Source of the DNA: CAVXZE01 sp964615365
GTDB taxonomy: Bacteria > Myxococcota_A > UBA9160 > UBA6930
Assembly: GCA_964615365.1 (NCBI GenBank)
Contig: CAZTOU010000012.1
Location: 54,028 to 118,027, forward strand
Length of the DNA stretch: 64,000 nt
Direction of reading: 5' to 3'
In this document: positions 53,313 to 62,314 of the stretch, piece after piece
Layout of the letters: each line of letters begins with the position of its first letter
Numbering within the stretch: the first letter of the stretch is position 1
Translations under genes and position numbers: made by a program
The notes under the pieces: generated by a model
Database searches by the model: none
Told to the model about the DNA's origin: nothing
Seen by the model: the letters and a program-made list of their open reading frames with translations, nothing else

Positions 53313-53487
53313 CGGTTCACCTCCTTCGCAATCGCGTCTGCCACCGGCGACTGTAGCTCAGTCCCACTTTCGGAGGGCGAAAACGGAGTACCCAAGAGCT
53401 GCGGTCAGTCTGTCCCTGGCGATTTCCTCCCCTGGCATCTTGACTCGACCCGAGACTCTCAGCTACGAAGCGGTCCGGGAGATCAGG

Positions 53488-54072
53488 ATGCTGAACGCCA
53501 GGCGCTCTCGACCGCAGACCGACAACCGGCTCGCCTTTCTGCAAGGGTTCCTGAAACACCCCCGGGAAGTCGGCTCAATCGTACCCAGCTCGCGATTTCT
53601 CGAGCGGCGCATCGTACGATCCGCCGAGGTCGGCGACGCCAGGCTCATCGTCGAGCTCGGTCCGGGAACGGGGGGAACCACCCGCGCCCTACTGCGCGCC
53701 ATGGGCCCGAGCGCGCGCCTCCTCTCTCTCGAGGTGAACCTCCGCTTCGTCAAGCTGCTGCAGAAGATGCCCGATCCCCGGTTGACCGTGCACTGCGGTA
53801 GCGCAGCCGAGATTGGCAGAGCTCTCGACTTCTATGGTCTGCGGAGCCCGGACCTCGTCCTCTCGGGCATTCCGTTCTCGACCATGGCGCGCGCCGAGGG
53901 AATGGGGATCCTGAAAGCGGTCCACGAGGTCCTCGAGCCCGGCGGCCGCTTCGTCGCCTACCAGGTGCGCGACCGCGTCGAGATTCTGGGACGCGAGGTC
54001 TTCGGACGCGCCCGCGTCCAGACCGAACTCCTCAACGTCCCGCCGATGCGCGTCTACCGCTGGGACAAGTAG
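53488..54072 (+). CDS. Small SAM-dependent methyltransferase (PmtA-like)
   Basis: 194 residues. Motif I is LIVELGPGTGGTTRALLRAM (near residue 54) with LSLEVNLRFVKLL as motif II and DLVLSGIPFSTM as motif IV. The N-terminal FLQGFLKHPREVGSIVPSSRFL is the pattern of bacterial phosphatidylethanolamine N-methyltransferases and relatives, so a lipid substrate is a reasonable guess but not shown. The gene is divergent from the C45-type gene, with about 175 bases between. Confidence 0.75.
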   Translation: MLNARRSRPQTDNRLAFLQGFLKHPREVGSIVPSSRFLERRIVRSAEVGDARLIVELGPGTGGTTRALLRAMGPSARLLSLEVNLRFVKLLQKMPDPRLTVHCGSAAEIGRALDFYGLRSPDLVLSGIPFSTMARAEGMGILKAVHEVLEPGGRFVAYQVRDRVEILGREVFGRARVQTELLNVPPMRVYRWDK

Positions 54073-54222
54073 GACTACCCCCGAAGCCCGCTACCTCTCG
54101 TCCAGATCTCCCAGCCGGTCGGGCGGAGAACGCATGGTCCCGGGGCCATTCCGGAGTGAGAGCGCACCTCCGAGCCCAGGTGTTGTAGGATGGGGTCCAC
54201 CCTCCCCTCCGAGGAGTCGAGC

Positions 54223-54612
54223 ATGTCCCGCCACCCCAACGCGACCTTGATCCGAGACGCCTGGCGTGCCGTCGCTCGCGGGGACACCGAGACGCTGAAT
54301 CAGCTCTGTGTCGAGGAGATCCAGTGGCACGCCACGGGCCGCACGCCCTGGATCGGGGATCATCAGGGACTGGACGCGGTGCTCGATCATCTGGGCCGGG
54401 TGGGCGAAAGCTCCGACGTCTTCGACGCCCATCTGATGGATCTGCTGGTGAGCGAGGGGCGCGCAGCCACCGTGATGCACGTCTCGGCTCGCCGCGGCGA
54501 TCGCCGCCTCGAGGTGGAGTTCGTGATCCTGTATCGGATCACCGAGGGAAAGATCTCCGAGGTGTGGACCGCGCCGCTCGACCGCCGCGCCACCGACGCC
54601 TTCTGGGCCTAG
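54223..54612 (+). CDS. SnoaL/NTF2-like small protein
   Basis: 129 residues with the cone-shaped NTF2-like pattern: an N-terminal helix (ATLIRDAWRAVARGDTETLNQLC), then EIQWHATGRTPWIGDHQGLDAV and a beta sheet (TVMHVSARRGDRRLEVEFVILYRITEGKISEVW). Members are ketosteroid isomerase-like or simply binding proteins. ATG 54223 has GAGGAGTCGAGC just upstream; an ATG at 54190 is less likely. It ends 37 bases before a convergent gene. Confidence 0.75.
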   Translation: MSRHPNATLIRDAWRAVARGDTETLNQLCVEEIQWHATGRTPWIGDHQGLDAVLDHLGRVGESSDVFDAHLMDLLVSEGRAATVMHVSARRGDRRLEVEFVILYRITEGKISEVWTAPLDRRATDAFWA

Positions 54613-54648
54613 CCCGGGTCCTCGTCGTCTTCCCGCCGCTCGATCCTC

Positions 54649-56079
54649 CTACTCCGACGTACCGAAGGAGTCCGGAGCACCCCGCATCAGGCCGGGCGGC
54701 CGCGCGTCCGGCTCTGCGAAGAACCTTTCGACGTCCGATCCCAGCAGAGCCTGGACCTTTTGCGGTGCCGTCGGGGCGTCGATGTCGCTCACCACGTCGG
54801 CCAAGCGATCTTCCGTCGGCTCGCGGATCAGCCGAACCCAGTCGATCATCTCCTCGATCTCGGCCAGGTGGCTGTCGCGGATTCCGTCGCCGCGCATGAT
54901 CTGCGTCGGCATCGCCGCCAATAGAGAATCGAGGCGCTCCAGCGACTCGACCCACCGCCGCCGCTCGCCGAAGAAGTGCACATCGATTCCGGTATCCCGA
55001 TGGTCGATCCGGGCGAGCGGAACGCCGACACCCTCGGATCCCCGGAGGTCGACTCGGTAGGACACGGAGCCGAGCCCTGGGGACGGCGGAGCCGCCGGGA
55101 GATCCAGCTCGATCTCGGCGAAGCGCTCACCCCGCGCATCCCGCAGTCGGTACGCCTTCACCCGGCGTGCCAGGTCCCGCATTCGGCGCCGATCGCCGAG
55201 ACCAATCCAGGGAAAGCCCTCGCGCCGCTCGAGACCGACGAAGAAGTCGGCGCCCACGCGATCGTCGAGCCAATCGGCCTCCACCTGGTAGAGCAGGTCT
55301 CCGAATCTCATCCAGTCCGAGCCAATCGCATAGCCGTAGCAGCCACAGTGATGGGACTCGAGCGTGGGAAGATCGCCCGCTGTGGACTCGACCGAATCCG
55401 CCAGCTCGAGGCTCTGCCGGTGGTAGGTGAACCGGCCCCTCTCGCCCGGGCGCTTGTGGTGAATCTTGAGACGGCCTCCCTCACCGCGGAAGAGCGAGTC
55501 GTAACGGGCGAGCTGCGGACCGCCATCCCCTCGCGAGAGAACGCCATCGACGCGGCGGCCGGAGATCTCGTACCACACGCGAAGCTCTCGTCCCGAGTCG
55601 GCCCGGTGTCGCTTCTCGAACGCTGTGGTGTCGGCCGGCAGCCCCTGCGTTCCGAGCCACGCCCGCAGCTCGGCGTGCTCTTCGCGATTGAGGCCCGGCG
55701 TGTCCGTCGACACTTCGAGACCCAGCCCCTCGATGGAGAGAGGCGCCAGCGGGGCCAGAGAGGTGTAGGTCTCTCGGATGACTCTCCCTCCATCGCCGAG
55801 ACGCCCCTCGGTGAGCAGACGCCGCGGATACGGCATCCCCGCATCGAGGGGCTCGGAAGACCGCACCAATGTCGCCGAAACCGGACCGGCGGAGAGCGTC
55901 CACCGCTCTCGCTCCTGTCGCAGGCGCCCGATCTCCTCGGCGTCGAGGAGAAGCCGACTCTCGGTGCCCGAGGATCCGACCCAGGAGAGGACCGTCGTCC
56001 CGACCAGGTTGCCAGACCCGCCCTCGCCCGATGAGCAGGCCAGCAGCAGTGCGAGCATCAATATCGTCGGCTTTTGCAC
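54649..56079 (-). CDS. Lipoprotein of unknown function
   Basis: 476 residues from GTG 56079. The signal ILMLALLLACSSGEG ends in a lipobox (LLAC), so it should be anchored in a membrane. The mature part is rich in charged residues and beta-strand-like segments. A cysteine pair sits in ESHHCGCYGYAIGSDWMRFGDLLYQVEADWLDDRVGADFF (near 250). I do not recognise the family. It is divergent from the secreted protein at 56231, with about 150 bases between them, so they may share a promoter region. Confidence 0.6.
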   Translation of the reverse strand: MQKPTILMLALLLACSSGEGGSGNLVGTTVLSWVGSSGTESRLLLDAEEIGRLRQERERWTLSAGPVSATLVRSSEPLDAGMPYPRRLLTEGRLGDGGRVIRETYTSLAPLAPLSIEGLGLEVSTDTPGLNREEHAELRAWLGTQGLPADTTAFEKRHRADSGRELRVWYEISGRRVDGVLSRGDGGPQLARYDSLFRGEGGRLKIHHKRPGERGRFTYHRQSLELADSVESTAGDLPTLESHHCGCYGYAIGSDWMRFGDLLYQVEADWLDDRVGADFFVGLERREGFPWIGLGDRRRMRDLARRVKAYRLRDARGERFAEIELDLPAAPPSPGLGSVSYRVDLRGSEGVGVPLARIDHRDTGIDVHFFGERRRWVESLERLDSLLAAMPTQIMRGDGIRDSHLAEIEEMIDWVRLIREPTEDRLADVVSDIDAPTAPQKVQALLGSDVERFFAEPDARPPGLMRGAPDSFGTSE

Positions 56080-56230
56080 GTCGCTGCGTCGCGCCTCCGG
56101 GTGTCGACCGAAGGCTCGATTCTCGCGCAATCGCGGGCCCAGATCGAGGTCCAGCTCTCGTTACGGAACGGGTCTTGACATCGCGACAGGCGAGAGCGCA
56201 CGCTCTGCGTGAGAAGCAAGGGAGGTGCGG

Positions 56231-57727
56231 ATGCAGATCCTCCAATGGCTCGCGGTCGCTCTGGCCGCGGGCTTGGTGTTGCAGCTCCCGGGAGCAGCGG
56301 CTTCGGCTGCCGGGGGCCTCGAGCTCTACCTGGCCGAAGACCTCTCGTTCGCCCTGTACAAGCCCCCGGCCTGGGAGGTAAAGACGACCGCGCTCCCCGG
56401 CGCGCGGATGCTCGTGGTCGCCGATCCCACCGGGCGAATCCTGGCCAGCGCGGCCGTCTTGACCTCGGACGACGAGACAGGGGATGCAGTGGCGTTCGCC
56501 GGGCGCAACCTGGCAGCCGTGCGAGGGCAGGACGGTAGCCTCGAGCTGGGGTGGGCGCGGTCGGCGAAGGACCGGCACCGTACGGTGGTCCAGATTCGCA
56601 AGCGGCGCGCGGACGGCACCGAGGTGCGAGGACGGTACTACTTCAGCGTGGACCACCCCTTGGCCCAGATCCTGGGGTACGAGGCCCCGGCCGGTGAGTT
56701 TTCAGGGGAGCAACCGCGCCTGTTGTCCATTCTGGCGAACATCACACCACTGGATGCACAGCAGCTCGGGGGAGCGGCCCGGAAGCGGGCCGCCGCATCC
56801 CCGGTGCTGCCCACTTCTCCCCGGCGTCTGGCAGACGGCTCCGCATCCATGCAGGTCCCGGGCGGCTGGAATTTTATCGGGGCCAAGGGCTCCGCCCTCG
56901 CCCACAGCCCGGACGGCAGCACGGGCTTTGCCTTCATCACCGCGGAGTTTTACGGCCCCTCGAGCGTGCCCTACTTCGACAGCTCACGGATTCCCGGAGT
57001 CCGGCACGCGGCCTACATGCAGCCCATCGACGCCTTGGCCGTGGTGATGACCGAGTCCGGGTCGCGCAACATCCGGTCGGTGAAACGAATCGCCAACCCG
57101 ACCCGCGCCAGCGAGGCCACTCGGGCCATCGACCGGAGCGCCGACGCAGAGCTGGCGTTGCTGAGCTTCGACTCGGAGCAGGGAGTAGCCTGCCAGGGGT
57201 TCTACGACGTGATCGGGTATCGTCCGCTTCCCTCCGGGCAATGGATGATCATCGCCTACGGGATCTGGGCACCCGCCGCCCAGTTCGACGCCATGCTTCC
57301 GAGCCTGGCTCGCATCTCGCAGAGCTACCGGATCAACCAAGGCTGGGCGAAGGCCTACATCGCCCAGGGCCTGGCCAACCTCCAGGTCATGATCGGAAGG
57401 ACCATCGCGATGGCGCGCGATGCCGCGGTCTCAGCTCGCGAGGCATCCTACGCCAGCTTCCGCGAGCGGATGCGCAGCCAGGACTACATCGACTACAAGC
57501 GCACCGCGTACATCCGGGGCGAACAGGAGTGGGTGTCGAGACTGGAGGGGGGACAGCTCTACACGTCCGATCGCTGGGGCCTGCGCCGGGATGGGCAACA
57601 CATCCGCGAAGGGAGGGAGTACAACTACTACAACTACCAGGGCGAGAGCCCGCACTACAACGAGCAGCTCACCCCCGTCGACACCTCCAGGGAGGTGTAT
57701 GAGAGCGTCTACGGGGCGGGTCGCTGA
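56231..57727 (+). CDS. Secreted protein of unknown function with Tyr/Asn-rich tail
   Basis: 498 residues from ATG 56231 (AGGGAGGTGCGG ribosome site). A signal peptide (LQWLAVALAAGLVLQLPGAAASAAGG) is followed by two alike segments, each beginning with a hydrophobic-charged pattern (LAEDLSFALYKPPAWEV near 35 and ASMQVPGGWNFIG near 210) that may be a repeated domain. A Tyr/Asn-rich C-terminal motif (YNYYNYQGESPHYNEQ, near 462) is unusual. No enzyme motif is seen. It may work in the periplasm or outside the cell. Confidence 0.6.
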   Translation: MQILQWLAVALAAGLVLQLPGAAASAAGGLELYLAEDLSFALYKPPAWEVKTTALPGARMLVVADPTGRILASAAVLTSDDETGDAVAFAGRNLAAVRGQDGSLELGWARSAKDRHRTVVQIRKRRADGTEVRGRYYFSVDHPLAQILGYEAPAGEFSGEQPRLLSILANITPLDAQQLGGAARKRAAASPVLPTSPRRLADGSASMQVPGGWNFIGAKGSALAHSPDGSTGFAFITAEFYGPSSVPYFDSSRIPGVRHAAYMQPIDALAVVMTESGSRNIRSVKRIANPTRASEATRAIDRSADAELALLSFDSEQGVACQGFYDVIGYRPLPSGQWMIIAYGIWAPAAQFDAMLPSLARISQSYRINQGWAKAYIAQGLANLQVMIGRTIAMARDAAVSAREASYASFRERMRSQDYIDYKRTAYIRGEQEWVSRLEGGQLYTSDRWGLRRDGQHIREGREYNYYNYQGESPHYNEQLTPVDTSREVYESVYGAGR

Positions 57728-57752
57728 TCGGTCACCCGCTGGCGGGCCCGAC

Positions 57753-58511
57753 TCAGTCTGACGGGTCACTCCTCGCCTTGGGCTTCTTCGACCCCGCGCT
57801 CATGCGCTCGACGACGTCCTCGGGGATGCCGTAGGGCATCTCTCGCTCCCGAAGCAGGGCCTCGCGGCGCTCCATCTGCGCAGCATCCCGCACCAGCGCC
57901 TTGTCGATGCGGTTCGTCCCCGGTGAGTTCTGCGCGATCTCTCTGGCCAGCGCCGCTACCGCGTCGTCGAGCTCGTCCTCCGGACAGGCGCGGTCCACCA
58001 GCCCGATGGCCGCCGCCTCGGTGCCCGTGATACGTCGGCTGGTGAACATCAGCTCCTTGGCGCGCGAGGGCCCGATGCGCTCGGGCAGGCGCACTGACAT
58101 GCCCCAGATGGGCGCCAGCCCCCACTGACCGTGGGTGTCACCCAGCTTCGCCGACTCCGTGGCCACCAGCAGGTCGCAACCCAGCGCCAGCTCCAGACCT
58201 CCCGTGAAGCAGTGGCCGCGGATCTTGGCGATGGTGGGCTGCGGAAGGTTCTCCAGTGTGTCGATGGTCTCTGGCTCGTAGTGCTTGCTGGGCGCGTGCT
58301 CCGCACTCGCGATGGCGGTGAGGTCATGGCCGGCGCAGAAGGAGCGGCCGGCCCCGGTCAGGATCACGCATCGCACCGACTCGTCCCCGGCAATCCGGTC
58401 GATGTGTTCGCGCAGCGCCACCATGACCGCGGGCGTGATGGCGTTCAGCTTCTCGGGCCGGTTGAGCGTCAGCGTCGCGACGCCCGCGGAGTCCTCTCTC
58501 GTCACCAGCAT
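57753..58511 (-). CDS. Enoyl-CoA hydratase/isomerase (crotonase) family protein
   Basis: 252 residues. The oxyanion-hole segments are CVILTGAGRSFCAGHDLTAI (near residue 48) and KIRGHCFTGGLELALGCDLLVA (about 92); AELMFTSRR-like and ATGxEAxxIGLV-like parts follow as VTGTEAAAIGLVDRA. The catalytic Glu of typical hydratases is not obvious at the standard position, so isomerase, hydratase or a related reaction on a CoA thioester is possible. ATG 58511 has AGAGGGAGCTTGTCC upstream. It is divergent from the gene at 58762. Confidence 0.88.
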   Translation of the reverse strand: MLVTREDSAGVATLTLNRPEKLNAITPAVMVALREHIDRIAGDESVRCVILTGAGRSFCAGHDLTAIASAEHAPSKHYEPETIDTLENLPQPTIAKIRGHCFTGGLELALGCDLLVATESAKLGDTHGQWGLAPIWGMSVRLPERIGPSRAKELMFTSRRITGTEAAAIGLVDRACPEDELDDAVAALAREIAQNSPGTNRIDKALVRDAAQMERREALLREREMPYGIPEDVVERMSAGSKKPKARSDPSD

Positions 58512-58761
58512 GGACAAGCTCCCTCTCTTCGAACGGCAACACTAGCCGAACCGCGTGCGTCGGCTCCTTCCCGGGCAGCCCCCGGTCGACCCTCGGTTCG
58601 AAGCCCCTCCAAGCCACCGGAAACACATCCGAAATCGCCTGAGAACGCCGCTTCGGGCCATAGAGGGGCCCCCGATTGCCACCGCGGGCCCTCCAGATTC
58701 GCCCCGGAATGGCCGATGGGATGGGTGGAGAAGCGCCCCTGGGCGCCCAACAGGAGTCACC

Positions 58762-59484
58762 ATGGAAACGCTCGCCCTCGTCCTCCTCTGCGGAGTCCTC
58801 CTGGTCTCGGTGATCGGCTCGATCTGGATGCTGATCGCCGCCGCTCGGGTCTCGGTCCTCTGGCTCCTCGCCGTGTTCTTCATTCCGGGTGCCTTTCTGG
58901 TCTTCGCGATCCGGCACTGGGACGTGGCCAAGAAGCCGTTCCTCCTCACCGCCGGACCCGCGGTGCTCAGCGTCGGCGCCGCCATCCTGATCCCCAACCT
59001 GGTGTTGGACCGCGGGGAGGCAGGAGAGAGCGCTCCGATGATCGAGGGACTCGCCTCCGCGATCGAGAAATCCGCCCCCGCGCTGCGGGAGGCTGTCACC
59101 CCGGCCCAGGGCGCCGAGTTCGCGCGCGGCACGACGGGGGACTTCGCGAAGCGCTTTCTGCGTGGTGACCCCTCGGCGTCCTGTCCCCCCGACGCCACGC
59201 TGAAGGGCGCTCGGCCTCCCAAGGGCTTCATGCTCTGGTGTGAGCAGGACGGCGTGAAGCACGAACCCCAGGCCACCTGGCATCGGAACGGTCAGCCCGC
59301 CACCGCGGGCGTCTACCGCCATGGCCAGCGCGAGGGAGTCTGGCTTCGATTCAGCGCCAAGGGCGATCTCGAAGCCAGCGCCGCCTTCCGCAGCGACGTC
59401 CAGCACGGCCTGATGCGAGAGTACGATCCGTTAGGCCGTGTCCGCCACGAGTCGACCTGGGCGAACGGCGCTCCTGCGGGCTGA
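58762..59484 (+). CDS. Membrane protein with C-terminal MORN/YwqK-like repeats
   Basis: 240 residues. Three hydrophobic helices fill the first 85 residues (LALVLLCGVLLVSVIGSIWMLI, VLWLLAVFFIPGAFLVFAI, FLLTAGPAVLSVGAAILI). The rest is soluble, and the end shows two YwqK/MORN-type repeats (NGQPATAGVYRHGQREGVWLRF and KGDLEASAAFRSDVQHGLMREYD). A cysteine pair brackets the last linker (SCPPDATL and LWCEQDG). ATG 58762 follows CAGGAGTCACC. The function is unknown. Its stop is 6 bases from the stop of the convergent MFS gene. Confidence 0.7.
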   Translation: METLALVLLCGVLLVSVIGSIWMLIAAARVSVLWLLAVFFIPGAFLVFAIRHWDVAKKPFLLTAGPAVLSVGAAILIPNLVLDRGEAGESAPMIEGLASAIEKSAPALREAVTPAQGAEFARGTTGDFAKRFLRGDPSASCPPDATLKGARPPKGFMLWCEQDGVKHEPQATWHRNGQPATAGVYRHGQREGVWLRFSAKGDLEASAAFRSDVQHGLMREYDPLGRVRHESTWANGAPAG

Positions 59485-59489
59485 GGATC

Positions 59490-60788
59490 TCACCGGCGAG
59501 CGCTGCAGCCCGGGGCCTCGGGCATTGCTCGCGCCGCCTTCCCTCCGGGCTGTCGAATCAACGCGCTCGTCACCAAGCAGATCGATGCCGTGACCACGAC
59601 GATCGACAAGGCGGGGCGGTAGGAGCCCAGCGAGTCGAAGATCCTTCCGAATACGACGACCCCGACCGAGAAGCCGATCGCCTGGAAGAACAGGATGGTG
59701 CCGTAGAGCTTGCTGAAGTGGTCGGTTCCGAACAGCTCGCCGAGTCGCACCGGAAAGGTGGTCGAGAAGCCACCTTGCCCGGAACCGTAGAGGAGGGCGA
59801 AGGCGAAGACCAAGGCTGGATACCGCAGCACGGCGATCGCCGAAGCCAGTCCCATCACGTGCAGCATCCAGGCGATCGATATGAGGGTCTTCTTCGAGAA
59901 GCGATCCGAGAGGGTGCCGAACAGCAGTCTCGACAGGACGCTGATTCCGAGCGTCAGACTCCAGACGAGCCCCGGCTCGCCGCAGCCGAGGCTCCGGAGC
60001 AGAGCGATCGCGTGCTGCGTCATCGAGCCGAAGGTGAGGCCGTAGCAGAGCATCAGGAAGGTCATGAGCCAGAACGGCAGCGTCCGGCTCGCCTCTCTGA
60101 GATCGAGACCGATACCCGTCGGCAATTCGGCCACCGTGCCGCCGGAAGGCGGACCTCCGTTGGAATCGAGTCCCATGTCTTCGGGTCTGCTCCTGACGAC
60201 GATCAGGATCACCGGCAGCACGATGATGAACAGCATGGCTCCCAGGAGCGCGTAGGTCGCACGCCAGTCGATGATCTCCACGGCCTGGCTGGCCACGAAG
60301 ACCATGACCATGCCGCCGGTTCCGCTGGCGGCGAAGACGATGCCCGTCGCCGTCCCCCTCCTCTTCTCGAACCACTGGGATACGCAGGACGTGCAGGTCA
60401 ATAGGCCGAGGCAAGCGATTCCCGAGGCCATGACGGGCATCAAGAGGTAGTAGTGCCACAGCTCTCGGATCTGGCTGAGGGATGCCAGCGCCAGCCCGAG
60501 GGCGACGGCTCCGTAGACGAGGACCGTGCGCGAACCGAATCTCCCGATCGCGAGGCCGACGAGCGGACTCAGCGCCGCCGCTGTCAGCGCCGCAATGGTG
60601 AAGCCGAGGGAGATCTGCGTCTTCGTCCAGCCGAGAGACGATTCGATCGGTTCCAGGAAGACCGAGACCGTGTAGAAGGCCGAGGCCGTCCCCAGGATCA
60701 ACACCACGCAAAGCGCACCGACGATCCGCCAGCCGTAGAACACCCCCTCTTGCCGGATGGGCGAGCCGAGTTCTCTGTTGGGGGTCAA
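59490..60788 (-). CDS. MFS transporter (monocarboxylate/OFA-like)
   Basis: 432 residues with 12 predicted helices. The start VFYGWRIVGALCVVLILGTASAFYTVSVFLEPI and the RRGTATGIVFAASGTGGMVMV loop are typical of the bacterial monocarboxylate and related carriers. A TTG start at 60788 is the longest option; GTG 60743 is nearer to the usual family length. It is convergent with the gene at 58762. The substrate is unknown. Confidence 0.85.
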   Translation of the reverse strand: MTPNRELGSPIRQEGVFYGWRIVGALCVVLILGTASAFYTVSVFLEPIESSLGWTKTQISLGFTIAALTAAALSPLVGLAIGRFGSRTVLVYGAVALGLALASLSQIRELWHYYLLMPVMASGIACLGLLTCTSCVSQWFEKRRGTATGIVFAASGTGGMVMVFVASQAVEIIDWRATYALLGAMLFIIVLPVILIVVRSRPEDMGLDSNGGPPSGGTVAELPTGIGLDLREASRTLPFWLMTFLMLCYGLTFGSMTQHAIALLRSLGCGEPGLVWSLTLGISVLSRLLFGTLSDRFSKKTLISIAWMLHVMGLASAIAVLRYPALVFAFALLYGSGQGGFSTTFPVRLGELFGTDHFSKLYGTILFFQAIGFSVGVVVFGRIFDSLGSYRPALSIVVVTASICLVTSALIRQPGGKAARAMPEAPGCSARR

Positions 60789-60879
60789 GGCGTGGGGGCC
60801 TCCCGAGCGTCTGCAGCGTGGATCCTCTACGGATCTCCGATCGATCTCGTGGTCGAGTCCTCCTCCGCAGAGCGGCGGC

Positions 60880-61575
60880 TCATAGTCGAACCGAGTACTC
60901 GGTCCCGTCTCCCAGATAGAGGGTGACCGACTGGAAACCGTTGGCGGCGTCCCGCATGTGGGCGCAATAGGGGGCGAGGGCCTTCCGAAACGACAGGATG
61001 CTGTCGGCGAGAACCACTGCCCCCCGTCGGAGGTGCGGCGTCAGCAGCTCTGCGATCGGCAGGTAGAGTTCCTTCATCCCGTCCAGCAGAACCATGTCCA
61101 CCGATCCACCTGGATTCGCGAGGGTCTCGCGGGCGTCCCCCTCGCGAATCTCTACGAACGCGCTCAAGCCCGCCTCTTCAATGTGGGCGCGGGCCTGTTT
61201 GATCTTCCCCGGCTCGATCTCGGAGCCGATCACCACGCCTCCTCCGTTGTCGCGCACCGCAGCGGCGAGATAGAGGGTCGAGATGCCGGCGGAGGTTCCG
61301 AACTCCACCGCGCGCCGGGCGGCGACGGACCGCGCCACCATGTAGAGAAAGACCCCCTGCTTGGCCGACACAGAGATGTATACGTCTTTCTTCTGCCGGG
61401 CTTCCTCGGCGACCGAGAGCTCGCGGCCCGTGATTCGGTTGCGGAGCTGCGACAGCACAAGCCGCGCCAATCCCCAGGTCTGTCCTTTGGCCTCGGCGTG
61501 TAGCCGATCGAGCACGGCGCGGACCCGCGGGTCGTGCAGTGAGCAGGTCACCCCTGCCTGGGAATGATCGTTCAT
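60880..61575 (-). CDS. Predicted O-methyltransferase (YrrM/caffeoyl-CoA type)
   Basis: 231 residues from ATG 61575 behind GAGGAGGAACGCCAG. Class I methyltransferase motifs are visible: RAVEFGTSAGISTLYLAAA (near residue 84), VVIGSEIEPGKIKQARA (about 108) and DMVLLDGMKELYLPIAELL (about 147). The pattern is that of the bacterial O-methyltransferases with a catechol- or CoA-linked substrate in the better known cases. It lies upstream of the second MFS gene and downstream of the GntR gene, on the same strand. Confidence 0.85.
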   Translation of the reverse strand: MNDHSQAGVTCSLHDPRVRAVLDRLHAEAKGQTWGLARLVLSQLRNRITGRELSVAEEARQKKDVYISVSAKQGVFLYMVARSVAARRAVEFGTSAGISTLYLAAAVRDNGGGVVIGSEIEPGKIKQARAHIEEAGLSAFVEIREGDARETLANPGGSVDMVLLDGMKELYLPIAELLTPHLRRGAVVLADSILSFRKALAPYCAHMRDAANGFQSVTLYLGDGTEYSVRL

Positions 61576-61633
61576 CTGGCGTTCCTCCTCACGCCGGTAC
61601 ACGGCGCCTCTCCCGAGGCTCGGGTCGGAGCCG

Positions 61634-62314
61634 TCACCGCAGATCCCCCGGGATCGAATCTCGCAGGATTCGCACGTGCGCGCGCTCCAGCTCCTTCACG
61701 ATCTGCTCGCGGTGGACTCGCATGAGCGAGTAGACCAGCCTCGATCCCTCCTCGGCGTTCCGTCTCTCGAAGGCCCGGTCGAGCTCCCGGACCATGGGAC
61801 CGAGCAGCCTGCGCGGCGTCTTTAGCCCGACCCCCGCGGCCTCGAGGCGGGCCCAGAACTGGACGCTCAGGGTCTGACGCGCCAGTCGGAGCGGCAGATT
61901 ACCGCAAGCCCCCACGATCAGGTCGACGAAGGGCACCTCCGCAGCGAAGTAGGCCGCCTCGTCGCGGGCCTCCGCGATCCGGGCGAGCAGGGTCCGGGCC
62001 TGGGTGATCACCCCGTCGTCGCACCCCTCGAGCGTCAGGCGGACCGCGCTGGCGAACAGCGTGTGGTGCAGCTCGAGGACCTGGTCGACCAGCTGGGGAT
62101 CGGGCGGATCCTGGAGGTCGAGGAGCGGGCCGATGATGTCGAGGCTCGCCTCGTGAAGCGGGCGGATGCGCGCCCCGCCGGGCTTGATATCGATCAGTCC
62201 GAGCTGCGCCAGCGCCCGCAGGCCCTCCCGGATGGCTCCGCGATGGATACCGAGGCGCTGGACCAGCTCCCGCTCGGACGGCAGGCGATCTCCTCCGGCG
62301 GTCTCGCCGGCCGC
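61634..62314 (-). pseudogene. GntR-family FCD-domain regulator, 5' end missing (overlaps MFS gene)
   Basis: The frame begins inside the 3' end of the MFS gene with AAGETAGGDRLPSERELVQRLGIHRGAIREGLRALAQLGL, which is the winged helix of GntR regulators from the middle of its first helix turn, followed by a complete FCD ligand-binding domain (LELHHTLFASAVRLTLEGC ... MRVHREQIVKELERAHVR). The usual first 30 or so residues and a start codon with ribosome site are not there; upstream the same bases encode MFS in another frame. Either a deletion joined the two genes, or translation starts at a rare codon. FCD regulators bind organic acids, which would fit a carrier as neighbour. Confidence 0.65.
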
